Part shown: in pieces, positions 1 to 7,959 of the stretch
Numbering within the stretch: position 1 is the first letter of the stretch
Layout: every line of letters begins with the position of its first letter
NCBI RefSeq assembly: GCF_900215605.1
Contig: NZ_OBEL01000002.1
Coordinates: 620,001 to 684,000 of the forward strand
Source: Cohaesibacter gelatinilyticus
GTDB lineage: Bacteria; Pseudomonadota; Alphaproteobacteria; Rhizobiales; Cohaesibacteraceae
Length of the DNA: 64,000 bases
Direction: 5' to 3'
Program-made: the position numbers and the translations under genes
The notes under the pieces: generated by a model
What the model was told of the DNA's origin: nothing
The model's input: only the letters and a program-made list of their open reading frames with translations
Databases searched by the model: none

Positions 1-869
1 ATGGATTGCAGATTGCCTTCGTAGAAACTTTGCGGAGAAATGGAACCGACCCGCCCGATTGATGCCCAGCCGGCAATGGCGCAAACAAGCCCAGCAAGCA
101 TATATACGGAGACAAGTGTGCGGTCGGTGCGGATACCCGCAAGGTCGGCTGCTTCCTTGTCATCGCCAATTGCATAAACATGGCGACCCCAGGCCGTCTT
201 GTTGAGCATGTACCACAGCACAATGAAGACCACGATCATCAGGATCGAGCCAAGCGTGATCCGGGCGCCGCCAAACGAAAAGGCAGTTCCGAAAAACTTA
301 AGCAATGGCGCGTTTGCATCAATATCCTGACTGCGGATCGACTGAGCCCCTGATAGCCACAAATTCAGCGCAAAGAAGATCGACCAGGTACCGAGTGTCG
401 TGATGAAAGGCGGCAACTTTATTTTGGTGATCAGAAGACCGTTCATCAGGCCCGCCGCTGCGCCGCCAGCAAACCCGACCAGCAACGCAATGCCCGATGG
501 CACCCCCATATTGACGGCCAGATTGCCCATGATGACCGACATCAGCACCATGATTGCCGCAACCGACAGATCAATTCCCGCCGTGATGATGATCAGGCTC
601 TGCCCGGCGGCCAGGATACCGATGATCGACACCTGCTGCATGATCAGACTGAGATTGAATGCAGAGAAAAATCGCTCACCGGCAATCAGGCCGAAAACGG
701 CCAGACTGATCCCGAGAACGATAACCGGAACAAGGGTCGGATTGTTGTGCAACACATGTTGAACACCATCCAGCGGAGAACGATAACTGGTTTCGAACTC
801 CGCCACCTTGGTATCGCTTCGATCCAATGAGCGCTCAAAGTCCTGCCCGGATTGTAATTGACTTGTCAC
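1..869 (-). CDS. frcC: Sugar ABC transporter permease, FrcC/RbsC type (partial, 3' end cut by window)
   Basis: Inner-membrane permease of a ribose/fructose-class (CUT2) ABC importer. Reading the minus strand from a GTG at 869, preceded by GGGAGG, gives a protein starting VTSQLQSGQDFERSL, a roughly 45-residue cytoplasmic leader, then hydrophobic segments. The motif ITAGIDLSVAAIMVLMSV is the classic BPD_transp_2 signature, followed by GLMNGLLITKIKLPPFITTL and a loop with RHVYAIGDDKEAADLAGI. About 289 codons are present, so roughly the last 60 residues and any ATPase gene lie beyond position 1. It is the second gene after the binding protein (1144-2157), but a 274-bp gap with a small mobile element separates them. 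The Frc assignment rests on recall of the Sinorhizobium FrcBCA system; substrate unproven. Confidence 0.85.
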   Translation of the reverse strand, partial: MTSQLQSGQDFERSLDRSDTKVAEFETSYRSPLDGVQHVLHNNPTLVPVIVLGISLAVFGLIAGERFFSAFNLSLIMQQVSIIGILAAGQSLIIITAGIDLSVAAIMVLMSVIMGNLAVNMGVPSGIALLVGFAGGAAAGLMNGLLITKIKLPPFITTLGTWSIFFALNLWLSGAQSIRSQDIDANAPLLKFFGTAFSFGGARITLGSILMIVVFIVLWYMLNKTAWGRHVYAIGDDKEAADLAGIRTDRTLVSVYMLAGLVCAIAGWASIGRVGSISPQSFYEGNLQS

Positions 870-937
870 TGAGGCCTCCCTTGCCGCTGCCGCAAAACAT
901 ATCAACGGCAATTAAGGGGTCAAATTTTTGGAACACC

Positions 938-1097
938 AGGACGTAGACTCATAAATGCGATGCATTTGGTAGAGGCAAATTTTTCTGGTCACAAGGAGCA
1001 AGGATGCAGACAATGTGCTGCATTTTCAAGCTCTTTGCCGACGCCAGATCTTGACCATATTGACGCCAAATCCAGTTCATTTATGAGTCTACGTTCT
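938..1097. mobile_element. 160-bp MITE-like element with about 33-bp terminal inverted repeats
   Basis: The left end (938-970) and the reverse complement of the right end (1065-1097) share AGrACGTAGACTCATAAATG, identical over 20 bases except one, and then an aligned ATTTGG. The interior is too short for a transposase and has no convincing reading frame. I could not find an unambiguous target duplication in the flanks. A related single end occurs at 49275-49302. The element fills the frcB-frcC gap, so it is a non-autonomous insertion between two genes of one transporter operon. The transposase family that mobilises it is unknown to me. Confidence 0.7.
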
Positions 1098-1143
1098 AAA
1101 GAGCGGAGTGCAAAATGCACCCCGCTTTCATGACAGGCTTTTA

Positions 1144-2157
1144 TCAGCCCCAGCACTTACCCAGTCCCTCTTTCGAGGAAAGGGAGTTGATGCCATCGAC
1201 TGGCTGGTCGGTAATCAATTCCACACCTGTATCGAAGAAATCAAGACCAGAGGTGTTTTGCGGCTTGGTGCCATTTTCCGCCCAGGCCTTGATGGCTTCG
1301 ACGCCCTTGGACGCCATCAGCAGCGGAAACTGCATGGAGGTTGCTCCGATGATCCCTTCCTTGACATTCTGAACGCCCGGGCAACCGCCATCAACCGAAA
1401 CAATCAACACGCCATCGGTTTTACCAGCCGCTTTCAACGCTTCATAAGCACCGGCAGCAGCGGGTTCATTGATTGTATAGACTACATTGACGCCCTGATC
1501 TTTCTGCAACAGGTTTTCCATGGCTGTCCGGCCACCTTCCTCATTGCCATTGGTTACATCATTGCCCACGATGCGCGGATCATCTTCATCACCGATATCC
1601 TTTGGGTTCTTGATGTCGATGCCGAACCCTTTCAGAAATCCGTTGTTGCGCAAATAATCGACAGAAACCTCGGAAGCATTCAGATCAAGCAACGCGATCT
1701 TCGCATTTGCCGCATTGTCGCCCATTTTTGCCTTGGCCCACTGCCCAATCAGCTCACCCGCCTTGAAATTGTCAGTCGCAAAAGTGGCATCAGCGGTATC
1801 AGCAGGTTCAAACGGTGTGTCCAAAGCAATCACAAGCAGGCCATTTTCACGGGCCTGTGTCACCACCGGCGCAAGAGCACGACTGTCAGATGGGGTAATC
1901 AGAATGCCCTTCGCTCCGCTTGCGATGCAGGTTTCCACTGCGGCCACCTGACTTTCCACATCACCATCAATCTTGCCTGCAAATGTATCAAGCTTGATAC
2001 CAAGCTCACCAGCCTTGGCAGTTGCGCCTTCCTTCATCTTGACGAAGAATGGATTGGTATCAGTCTTGGTAATCAGACAAGCGCTGATGTCACCAGCAAA
2101 CGCTGTGCTGCTTGAAAGCGCAAATGCCATGGCTGTAGTTGCAAGTATCTTTTTCAT
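1144..2157 (-). CDS. frcB: Sugar ABC transporter periplasmic binding protein, FrcB-like
   Basis: Periplasmic receptor of a CUT2-class sugar importer, 337 residues. Residues 1-21 form a signal peptide ending STAFA. The mature protein has the Peripla_BP_4 (RbsB-like) layout: an N-terminal [15 protein letters not shown] segment, [15 protein letters not shown] near 85-99, the sugar-site stretch [21 protein letters not shown], and [16 protein letters not shown] and VSVDGGCPG in the second lobe. NPFF and DGGCPG resemble fructose-binding FrcB proteins more than ribose-binding RbsB, by recall. It is first in the operon, divergent from the ROK regulator at 2341, and a TTTCCTCCG-type ribosome site lies just upstream of its start. 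Fructose is the most likely ligand, unproven. Confidence 0.85.
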   Translation of the reverse strand: MKKILATTAMAFALSSSTAFAGDISACLITKTDTNPFFVKMKEGATAKAGELGIKLDTFAGKIDGDVESQVAAVETCIASGAKGILITPSDSRALAPVVTQARENGLLVIALDTPFEPADTADATFATDNFKAGELIGQWAKAKMGDNAANAKIALLDLNASEVSVDYLRNNGFLKGFGIDIKNPKDIGDEDDPRIVGNDVTNGNEEGGRTAMENLLQKDQGVNVVYTINEPAAAGAYEALKAAGKTDGVLIVSVDGGCPGVQNVKEGIIGATSMQFPLLMASKGVEAIKAWAENGTKPQNTSGLDFFDTGVELITDQPVDGINSLSSKEGLGKCWG

Positions 2158-2274
2158 GATTTCCTCCGCAAATCTGTAGTTTATCTCGTATGGTTCCCGG
2201 CTCCCTCCAGGTCCGAACCCTGAATATCAAGCTTCAGGTTGATAGCTAAAAAGCCACATTTCATTTTGCCTGTC

Positions 2275-2303
2275 AATTAATAAATAAAGTTGATTTATTA
2301 ATT
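2275..2303. promoter_or_regulatory. Probable ROK-repressor operator between frcB and the ROK gene
   Basis: A perfect inverted repeat with 11-bp arms, AATTAATAAAT (2275-2285) and ATTTATTAATT (2293-2303), separated by 7 bp. It lies in the 183-bp divergent intergenic region. AT-rich arms containing TTATT/AATAA are typical of NagC/Mlc-class ROK operators. It is 38 bp upstream of the ROK start at 2341 and 118 bp upstream of frcB, so it could control both. Binding by the neighbouring protein is inference. Confidence 0.6.
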
Positions 2304-2340
2304 AATCGATGCCAACTTGCGCATATAAATGGAGTTGAGT

Positions 2341-3552
2341 ATGGTCTCCACCGTGGATGTAAATAGAATCATTGGCCTCAAAGGAGGCGCAAACCAGAGC
2401 GGGGTTCGCGACCATAATGAGCGCCTGCTTCTTTCGGTGTTGCAGCAACGCGGTGGCATGTCAGGTGTTGATCTTGCAAGACATACCGGGCTCTCCCCTC
2501 AAACAGTCTCCATCATCCTACGCAAGCTCACAAAAGACGGACTTCTGAAACGCGGAAAACCCCAGCGCGGAAAAGTGGGCAAACCATCCATCCCCATGGA
2601 GCTGGACGAGAATGGTGTCTTCTCGCTTGGACTGAAAGTCGGCCGTCGCAGCGCCGATTTGCTGCTGCTGGATATCACGGGTGGTGTGCGAGAACAGGTC
2701 CATACGACATATGATTATGCATGGCCTGAAACAATCTTCGGCTTTGTCAAAACCGGCCTTGAAACAATACTCGCCAATATGAGCATTGAGGCGAGAAAAC
2801 GCTTGTGCGGGATAGGGATCGCTACACCATTCGAACTTTGGAAATGGCACGATCTATCGGGCGAATCTGCCAAAAAATTCCAATCATGGAAAGACATAGA
2901 TTTTACCGAAGAGATCCGGCGCTTCAGTGAACTTCCGGTTTTTGTTGTCAATGACGCCACGGCCGCTTGCAAGGCCGAGCATCTTTTCGGACGCAATAAA
3001 GACTATCGCGACTATGCTTACTTTTTCATCGGCTCCTTCATTGGTGGCGGCATCGTGATCAACGATACCGTGTTTGTCGGCAATCAGGGCAATGCCGGTG
3101 CGCTAGGTTCGATGCGAACCACCAGCCCGTTGGGCGAAAGCAAGCAGCTTGTGGATGTGGCGTCCATTCACTTGCTTGAAGCACGGCTGATAGAAGCAGG
3201 ACTGGACCCTGATTCATTATGGCGACAACCCCAGGATTGGGATGCACTATCGCGCTATGTTGAGCCATGGATCGGAGAAACGGCACAGGAACTTGCCAAG
3301 GCATCTCTGTCCATATGCTCGGTCGTCGATTTCGAAGCCATTGTCATCGACGGAGCATTTCCGACAAAAATTCGTGACGAGCTGGTAAGCAGGGTACAAC
3401 GGTATCTGGCCCATCAGGACATCCGGGGATTGATCGCCCCCATAGTGGAAACTGGCAGCATGGGAGAAAATGCGCGGGGGATTGGTGCAGCAAGCAGCCC
3501 GATCTTCAGCCAGTTCCTGCTCAATACAAATGCCGGACTGGCCGCAAGTTGA
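2341..3552 (+). CDS. ROK family transcriptional repressor (FrcR-like)
   Basis: Cytoplasmic DNA-binding regulator of about 403 residues. An N-terminal winged helix (NERLLLSVLQQ, MSGVDLARHTGLSPQTVSIILRKLTKDGLL, then a basic KRGKPQRGKVGKPSIP wing) precedes a ROK sugar-kinase fold with FVVNDATAACKAEHLFG and GSFIGGGIVINDTVFVGNQGN split over about 230-300. The cysteine zinc motif of many ROK proteins (CxCGxxGC) is not seen. I start at ATG 2341 because GGAG sits 6 bp upstream; an in-frame ATG at 2329 has no such site. Divergence from frcB and the shared palindrome suggest it represses the sugar transporter and is relieved by a phosphorylated or free sugar. Confidence 0.85.
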   Translation: MVSTVDVNRIIGLKGGANQSGVRDHNERLLLSVLQQRGGMSGVDLARHTGLSPQTVSIILRKLTKDGLLKRGKPQRGKVGKPSIPMELDENGVFSLGLKVGRRSADLLLLDITGGVREQVHTTYDYAWPETIFGFVKTGLETILANMSIEARKRLCGIGIATPFELWKWHDLSGESAKKFQSWKDIDFTEEIRRFSELPVFVVNDATAACKAEHLFGRNKDYRDYAYFFIGSFIGGGIVINDTVFVGNQGNAGALGSMRTTSPLGESKQLVDVASIHLLEARLIEAGLDPDSLWRQPQDWDALSRYVEPWIGETAQELAKASLSICSVVDFEAIVIDGAFPTKIRDELVSRVQRYLAHQDIRGLIAPIVETGSMGENARGIGAASSPIFSQFLLNTNAGLAAS

Positions 3553-3589
3553 ATTGCAGCCAGTGGCAAGTCAGTAACAATCATCCGGA

Positions 3590-4969
3590 TCAATCAGCAC
3601 GCTTTTGCGCGTGGAACATACCCCATGACAATTGGGTCTCCTGGGCTGCACGCCAAAGCACAAATATGGTGAGGACCAGTAGCAGGATCTCTGCCAGCGG
3701 CCCCGCATACCAGATGCCGATTTCGCCAAACCAGATTGGCATCAAAAAGGTCAACGGAATGGAAAAGGCATAGGGCTTGGTGAGCCCCAAAATCGCCGCC
3801 TTGGCAGCAAAGCCAATCGCCTGAAAATAAGTCGCCACCATCATCAAGGGACCTGCCAAGAAGAAGAAGATGGTCATGATGGGCAGGATGCGAACAACTT
3901 CCGCAATCACCGCTGCATCATCGACAAAGGCAGCCGCAATCTCGCCGGGAAAGAGCAGCACCAAGGTCTCAATCAGGGCGCAATAAATCAACGCTACCCA
4001 AATGGCAATGCGCAGGCTGGCGTCGGACCGATGCCAGAGCTCCGCCCCATAATTGTTGCCTGTGATCGTCTGCATGGCAAAGGACAGCCCCAAAAGCGGC
4101 AGGATGGCAAAGGTGATGATGCGCGTGATGATGCCATAGGCCGTCACCGTGTCGGCATATCCCGGCATGGCCACCCATTGCAGAGCGGCAATGATGGCAG
4201 CCGAGCCAAGGGCAATGCCAAGGAAATTGAGGCTCTGCGGTGCGCCCAGTGCAAAGATACGGCTCCAGTAGCTGCGCAAGGAATGATGCAGCAAAGTGGA
4301 TGGCCGCAATGCCGTCTCACCAAAGAAGCGAAAGCCAAAAATGATGGCAAAGGCCAGCGCCTGCGCTGCCGCCGTGCCATAGGCAGACCCGGCCACGCCC
4401 ATATCCAGCAGGGCGATGAGCACATAATTGAAGCCAATATTGGCAACACTGACCAAGAAGCTCATGGACGCCATGAAGCCCACCCGCCCCTCATTGCGCA
4501 AGGCATCAATATTGACTGACAGGACAAAGACCAGCGGCGAGAAGAAGACCGTGATGCGCAGATAGATCACGCCCATCTCCGCCAGCTCTTCCGAACCATT
4601 GGCCAGCAACAAGGCCATGGACCACCCAAAGGAAGCGAACAGCACAATCAGCACCACACTCATGGCCAGCGCCATGCCATGAGCTCCGGTGAAAACATTA
4701 CGGGCTTCGTCCAGATTTCCTGCGCCCAAAAACCGCGCCAACAGGCTGGACATGCCGTTCGAGACCAGCGTGGAAAGCGCGATGATCAGCATATAGATGG
4801 GAAACATCAAGGTGACGGCCGCGAGCGCTGACGGGCCGACATAAATGCCCAGGAAGATGGCATCGGCAACGGATAACAGACCATTCATGCCCATCATCAG
4901 GATGAGCGGAACAGCCGTGCGAACATAGATGCCACCAAGGGATCCATGGGTGAAAGAGTTGTCAGACAT
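3590..4969 (-). CDS. MATE family efflux transporter
   Basis: Inner-membrane multidrug/toxic-compound extrusion antiporter of 459 residues with twelve predicted membrane segments in two similar halves. Hallmarks are AVPLILMMGMNGLLSVADAIFLG near residues 18-40, with GPSALAAVTLMFP next, and the second-half counterparts APQSLNFLGIALGS and LLGLSFAMQTITGNNYGA. Such proteins export cationic compounds using Na+ or H+ gradients. It stands alone, facing the ROK gene tail to tail and diverging from the ArsR gene at 5222. The substrate cannot be inferred from sequence. The NorM versus DinF subgroup is not resolved. Confidence 0.85.
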   Translation of the reverse strand: MSDNSFTHGSLGGIYVRTAVPLILMMGMNGLLSVADAIFLGIYVGPSALAAVTLMFPIYMLIIALSTLVSNGMSSLLARFLGAGNLDEARNVFTGAHGMALAMSVVLIVLFASFGWSMALLLANGSEELAEMGVIYLRITVFFSPLVFVLSVNIDALRNEGRVGFMASMSFLVSVANIGFNYVLIALLDMGVAGSAYGTAAAQALAFAIIFGFRFFGETALRPSTLLHHSLRSYWSRIFALGAPQSLNFLGIALGSAAIIAALQWVAMPGYADTVTAYGIITRIITFAILPLLGLSFAMQTITGNNYGAELWHRSDASLRIAIWVALIYCALIETLVLLFPGEIAAAFVDDAAVIAEVVRILPIMTIFFFLAGPLMMVATYFQAIGFAAKAAILGLTKPYAFSIPLTFLMPIWFGEIGIWYAGPLAEILLLVLTIFVLWRAAQETQLSWGMFHAQKRAD

Positions 4970-5191
4970 ATCCAGTCTCTCTTGAACCTGACCACGCTAA
5001 TATTGATGGATCCCGCATTGCCATCCGCGTGATGCGGAAAGACGAAGATAGAAAAGGAAAGCATAGACCTTCACCAGGACGAATGTCAGCGGGAGGCAGG
5101 CGTCTACAACCTGTAAGAGGGATAGTCCGAAAGCTGCACCACGTCAAGGAAGCGGGCCACCCTATACAACAAAGAATGCCTCCCTCTTGCG

Positions 5192-5211
5192 AATCACATA
5201 AGCATGTGATT
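5192..5211. promoter_or_regulatory. Palindrome upstream of arsR-type regulator, probable autoregulatory operator
   Basis: Perfect inverted repeat AATCACAT-AAGC-ATGTGATT, ending 10 bp before the ATG of the ArsR-family gene. A palindrome at this position would overlap the transcription start or the -10 region, as expected for autorepression. Binding by the neighbouring regulator is inferred from position only. Confidence 0.5.
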
Positions 5212-5221
5212 ATGTATTGTC

Positions 5222-5536
5222 ATGACAGAGAATGACATATTCAAGGCTTTGGCCGATCCCACTCGGCGTGCCATTTTTGAAAAACTGGCCAGCGGCAGCA
5301 TGAATGCCAGCGGTTTGCGTGAAGGCATCGAAATCAGCCAGCCCGCCATGTCGCAGCATCTGGCGGTTTTGTGCGATGCCAAGCTGGTGCGCAAGGAAAA
5401 GCAGGGGCGTTTCGTCAATTATGAGGTCGACCCCGATGGCATGACGCTGATCCTTGGATGGCTGACCAAATATCGCACCTATTGGCCAACCCGCGTCGAT
5501 GCCTTGAAGAACTTGCTGAAGGACATGGATCAATGA
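5222..5536 (+). CDS. ArsR family transcriptional regulator (metal-independent, SRPBCC-linked type)
   Basis: Small winged-helix regulator of 104 residues. MTENDIFKALADPTRRAIFE is the canonical start of ArsR proteins, and ASGLREGIEISQPAMSQHLAVL forms the recognition helix region, followed by the wing RKEKQGRFVNYEVD. It has a single cysteine (C48 in LAVLCDAKL), and no CxC metal site. The stop overlaps the start of the next gene (ATGA), so the two are translationally coupled. ArsR-AHSA1 pairs of this type are widespread and generally of unknown ligand. The palindrome at 5192-5211 is a likely operator. Confidence 0.88.
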   Translation: MTENDIFKALADPTRRAIFEKLASGSMNASGLREGIEISQPAMSQHLAVLCDAKLVRKEKQGRFVNYEVDPDGMTLILGWLTKYRTYWPTRVDALKNLLKDMDQ

Positions 5537-5910
5537 GCGAGACGATTGCCCCAGACGGAAAAGCAGACAAAGCAGAGCAAGCCGAGATCAGAGAAGAATA
5601 TGCGCTGGATGCAGCGCCGGAAAAAGTCTGGCGCGCCATCTCCATCCCAGCCTTTCGCGAGCATTGGCTGCCTGAAAAAGATCTCGCAGAAGCCGAGCCT
5701 GCCACCAGTGAGGAAGGCAAGGAAGTGCGCTATAAAATACGCGATGATGCGCCTCCCTATCTTGAAAGCATGGTCCGCTTCCAGATCCGCCCGGACAATG
5801 AGGGCGGCACCATCCTGACCATCATTCACCAGCTGACAGATGCCCGCCTTGCTGCCAAGCCAATAGAGGCAGCAAACAGCAACAGCCCATTGATGATGCT
5901 GGCGGCTTAG
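5533..5910 (+). CDS. SRPBCC (AHSA1-like) domain protein
   Basis: 125-residue cytoplasmic protein of the START/Bet v1-like fold. EYALDAAPEKVWRAISIPAF with REHWLP is the usual first strand and helix of AHSA1 proteins, and the second half runs through VRYKIRDDAPPYLESMVRFQI to LTIIHQLTDARLA. The family binds hydrophobic ligands or acts as a cochaperone-like domain; no catalytic residues are evident. It overlaps the ArsR stop by ATGA and is probably its co-regulated partner. The TAG stop is partly supplied by the start of a palindromic repeat at 5909, so the last residues may have been altered by the repeat's insertion. Confidence 0.75.
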   Translation: MSETIAPDGKADKAEQAEIREEYALDAAPEKVWRAISIPAFREHWLPEKDLAEAEPATSEEGKEVRYKIRDDAPPYLESMVRFQIRPDNEGGTILTIIHQLTDARLAAKPIEAANSNSPLMMLAA

Positions 5911-5957
5911 AGCGCGTTCTGCGAAAAGTTGCAGACTTTTCGGATAAGAACTCGCTT
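5909..5957. repeat. RIME-like palindromic intergenic repeat, copy A1
   Basis: Sequence AGAGCGCGTTCTGCG followed by AAAAGTTGCAGACTTTTCGG and ATAAGAACTCGCTT. The core arms AAAAGT and ACTTTT can form a hairpin. A degraded second half (GAAGCGCATTCTGCGAGAAGC) follows to about 5985. Related copies are at 17077, 32386, 43958, 56109 and 60096. The arrangement recalls rhizobial intergenic mosaic elements. Confidence 0.75.
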
Positions 5958-6038
5958 AAAGAGAGAAGCGCATTCTGCGAGAAGCCTACGGCTTCAAGCC
6001 AGCTTACCAAACATATTTTACAATGAAGGAGTTCGCCC

Positions 6039-6635
6039 ATGCGCGAAGCGATGCAGCTCGTCCCTATGGTCGTGGAACAATCCAGCCGTGGCGAGAGATC
6101 TTTCGATATCTATTCCCGCCTGTTGCGAGAACGGATCATCTTCATCAATGGCGAGGTGAATGACACCATCTCGGCCCTTGTCTGCGCCCAGCTTCTGTTT
6201 CTGGAAGCCGAGAATAGCCAGCGCCCCATCCAGCTTTACATCAATTCCCCAGGCGGTGTGGTGAGTTCTGGCTTCGCCATGTATGACACCATGCAATATA
6301 TCAGCGCGCCGGTGCATACGCTTTGCATGGGAACAGCCTGTTCCATGGGCTCATTTCTGCTTATGGCAGGCGAACCCGGAGAGCGTACGGCCCTGCCCAA
6401 TGCCAGCATCCTGATCCATCAGCCCCTCGGTGGTTATAAAGGACAGGCGTCAGACATTCAGATCCATGCCGAACATATTCTGCGCAGCAAGAAGCATCTT
6501 ACCAATCTCTATGCCGAGCATTGCGGGCGCAGCTATGAGGAATTCGAAAAAGCCATGGATCGCGACCATTTCCTCACCGCAGAAGAGGCCGTGGAATGGG
6601 GCCTGATCGATCGCGTCCTCACCAAGCGTGCATAA
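6039..6635 (+). CDS. clpP: ATP-dependent Clp protease proteolytic subunit ClpP (orphan paralogue)
   Basis: Serine peptidase subunit that forms the tetradecameric chamber working with ClpA or ClpX. 198 residues, a normal length for bacterial ClpP. The triad is visible: Ser102 in [15 protein letters not shown], His127 in [11 protein letters not shown], and Asp176 in [37 protein letters not shown] carries the oxyanion-hole glycines. AAGGAG precedes the ATG. It has no clpX, lon or tig next to it, so it is probably a second ClpP rather than the housekeeping tig-clpP-clpX copy; that is inference from context. Confidence 0.92.
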   Translation: MREAMQLVPMVVEQSSRGERSFDIYSRLLRERIIFINGEVNDTISALVCAQLLFLEAENSQRPIQLYINSPGGVVSSGFAMYDTMQYISAPVHTLCMGTACSMGSFLLMAGEPGERTALPNASILIHQPLGGYKGQASDIQIHAEHILRSKKHLTNLYAEHCGRSYEEFEKAMDRDHFLTAEEAVEWGLIDRVLTKRA

Positions 6636-6687
6636 GCTCAAATCATGTCGCGATTCTCTGCCTCACATTTCCAATCGACATGATAGC

Positions 6688-6721
6688 TGGCATCTGCAGA
6701 AAGTGATTTTCGCAGATGCCA
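6688..6721. terminator. Stem-loop between convergent clpP and thiolase genes
   Basis: Inverted repeat TGGCATCTGC (6688-6697) and GCAGATGCCA (6712-6721) with a 14-nt loop. A second repeat, ATCATGTCG (6642-6650) and CGACATGAT (6676-6684), lies just before it. There is no long T-run, so efficiency as an intrinsic terminator is uncertain, but the position between two converging genes fits a bidirectional terminator. Confidence 0.5.
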
Positions 6722-6774
6722 AATTGTCACCGTCTCAGTTCAATAACACTCTGATTGAACTCTATTCGATGGGA

Positions 6775-7959
6775 TCAGGCAACTTCAAACAACGCTGCGG
6801 CCCCCATGCCTCCGCCAACACACATGGAGGTCACTACGTATTTTACGCCACGACGCCTCCCCTCAAGCAGAGCGTGCCCGACTTGTCTCGCACCTGTCAT
6901 GCCGTAGGGGTGGCCAATCGATATCGCACCGCCGTTCACGTTGTAGATTTTGGGATCGATCCCAAGATGATCGCGGCAATAGAGAACCTGGCAGGCAAAG
7001 GCTTCGTTAAGCTCCCAAAGTCCGATGTCTTCGATGCGAAGACCTGCATTCTTCAGCAGCTTTGGAATTGCAAAGATCGGGCCGACCCCCATCTCTTCCG
7101 GTGCATTCCCGGCAACTGCCATGCCGCGATAAATACCCAGCGGAGTGAGGCCCTGTTGCTCTGCCATTTTGCCTTCCATAAGCACACAAGCCGAGGCCCC
7201 GTCAGAAAGTTGGCTGGCGTTTCCGGCGGTGATCACGCCTCCATCAACAACCGGTTTCAACTGACCAAGTGTTTCTGCCGTCGTCCCTGGCCGGTTGCCT
7301 TCGTCTTTCGACAAGGTCACCTCTTCCAGAGTTTCCTCCCCGGTTCCGCGGTTTTTGACCCGCTTAATCGCAGAGATTGGAACGATCTCGTCATCAAAGG
7401 CGCCAGCGGCCTGCGCCCGAGCCGTCCGACCTTGGGAGAGTGCAGCATATTCATCTTGGGCGTCACGACTGATCCCATAGGTTCGGGCTACATTTTCCGC
7501 CGTCATCAGCATCGGCATATAGGCATGCTCGGATTGGGCGACAACATCTGGATCTTTTTCATCGCCCGCCCATTTCAGATATGAATTCTGAACGGCGGAA
7601 ATGTTTTCCTGTCCGCCTGCAACGGCAACGTTCTGACCATCCAGAATAACCTGCTTTGCAGCAGTCGCAATGGCCATCAATCCGGAGGAACATTGCCTGT
7701 CAATCGTCTGTCCCGCCACCGTATTGGGCAGGCCGGCTGCCAGTGCAGATAACCGGCCAACATTCAGACCTCCTGTTCCAGCAGTCAAGGCTGATCCGAT
7801 GACAACATCTTCGATTAACCCGGGGTCCACGCCTGCACGTTTAACCGCGTGCTGAATGGCGTGCCCCATCATGATCGGTGACTTGATGTTGTTTAGCGCG
7901 CCTTTGAAGGCAACCCCAATAGGGGTTCGGGCGGTTGAAACAATAACGGCTTCTCTCAT
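6775..7959 (-). CDS. Thiolase (acetyl-CoA C-acyltransferase), FadA-like
   Basis: Cytoplasmic thiolase of 394 residues that should cleave a 3-oxoacyl-CoA with CoA to acetyl-CoA and a shortened acyl-CoA. The nucleophile is Cys90 in TIDRQCSSGLMAIA; His350 lies in GGAISIGHPYGMTG and Cys380 in SMCVGGGMGAA. The N-terminus EAVIVSTARTPIG is family standard. Its start overlaps the end of the FadB-like gene by 4 bp (ATGA), so the two are coupled as in fadBA operons, here in the order B then A. It is last in an operon that also encodes a CoA ligase and a DMSP-lyase-like cupin, so the substrate may be an osmolyte derivative rather than a plain fatty acid (inference). Confidence 0.9.
   Translation of the reverse strand: MREAVIVSTARTPIGVAFKGALNNIKSPIMMGHAIQHAVKRAGVDPGLIEDVVIGSALTAGTGGLNVGRLSALAAGLPNTVAGQTIDRQCSSGLMAIATAAKQVILDGQNVAVAGGQENISAVQNSYLKWAGDEKDPDVVAQSEHAYMPMLMTAENVARTYGISRDAQDEYAALSQGRTARAQAAGAFDDEIVPISAIKRVKNRGTGEETLEEVTLSKDEGNRPGTTAETLGQLKPVVDGGVITAGNASQLSDGASACVLMEGKMAEQQGLTPLGIYRGMAVAGNAPEEMGVGPIFAIPKLLKNAGLRIEDIGLWELNEAFACQVLYCRDHLGIDPKIYNVNGGAISIGHPYGMTGARQVGHALLEGRRRGVKYVVTSMCVGGGMGAAALFEVA

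Noticed and set aside
938-1097. Treating this element as a full insertion sequence
   Set aside because: Interior is too short for a transposase and no frame resembles one.
1108-2115. 335-codon open frame opposite frcB
   Set aside because: No family features; frcB has signal peptide, binding-protein motifs and ribosome site.
1-3552. Ribose (rbs) assignment for the sugar transporter
   Set aside because: Binding-protein motifs and ROK neighbour recall fructose FrcB systems more closely; no rbsK or rbsD is present in the visible part.
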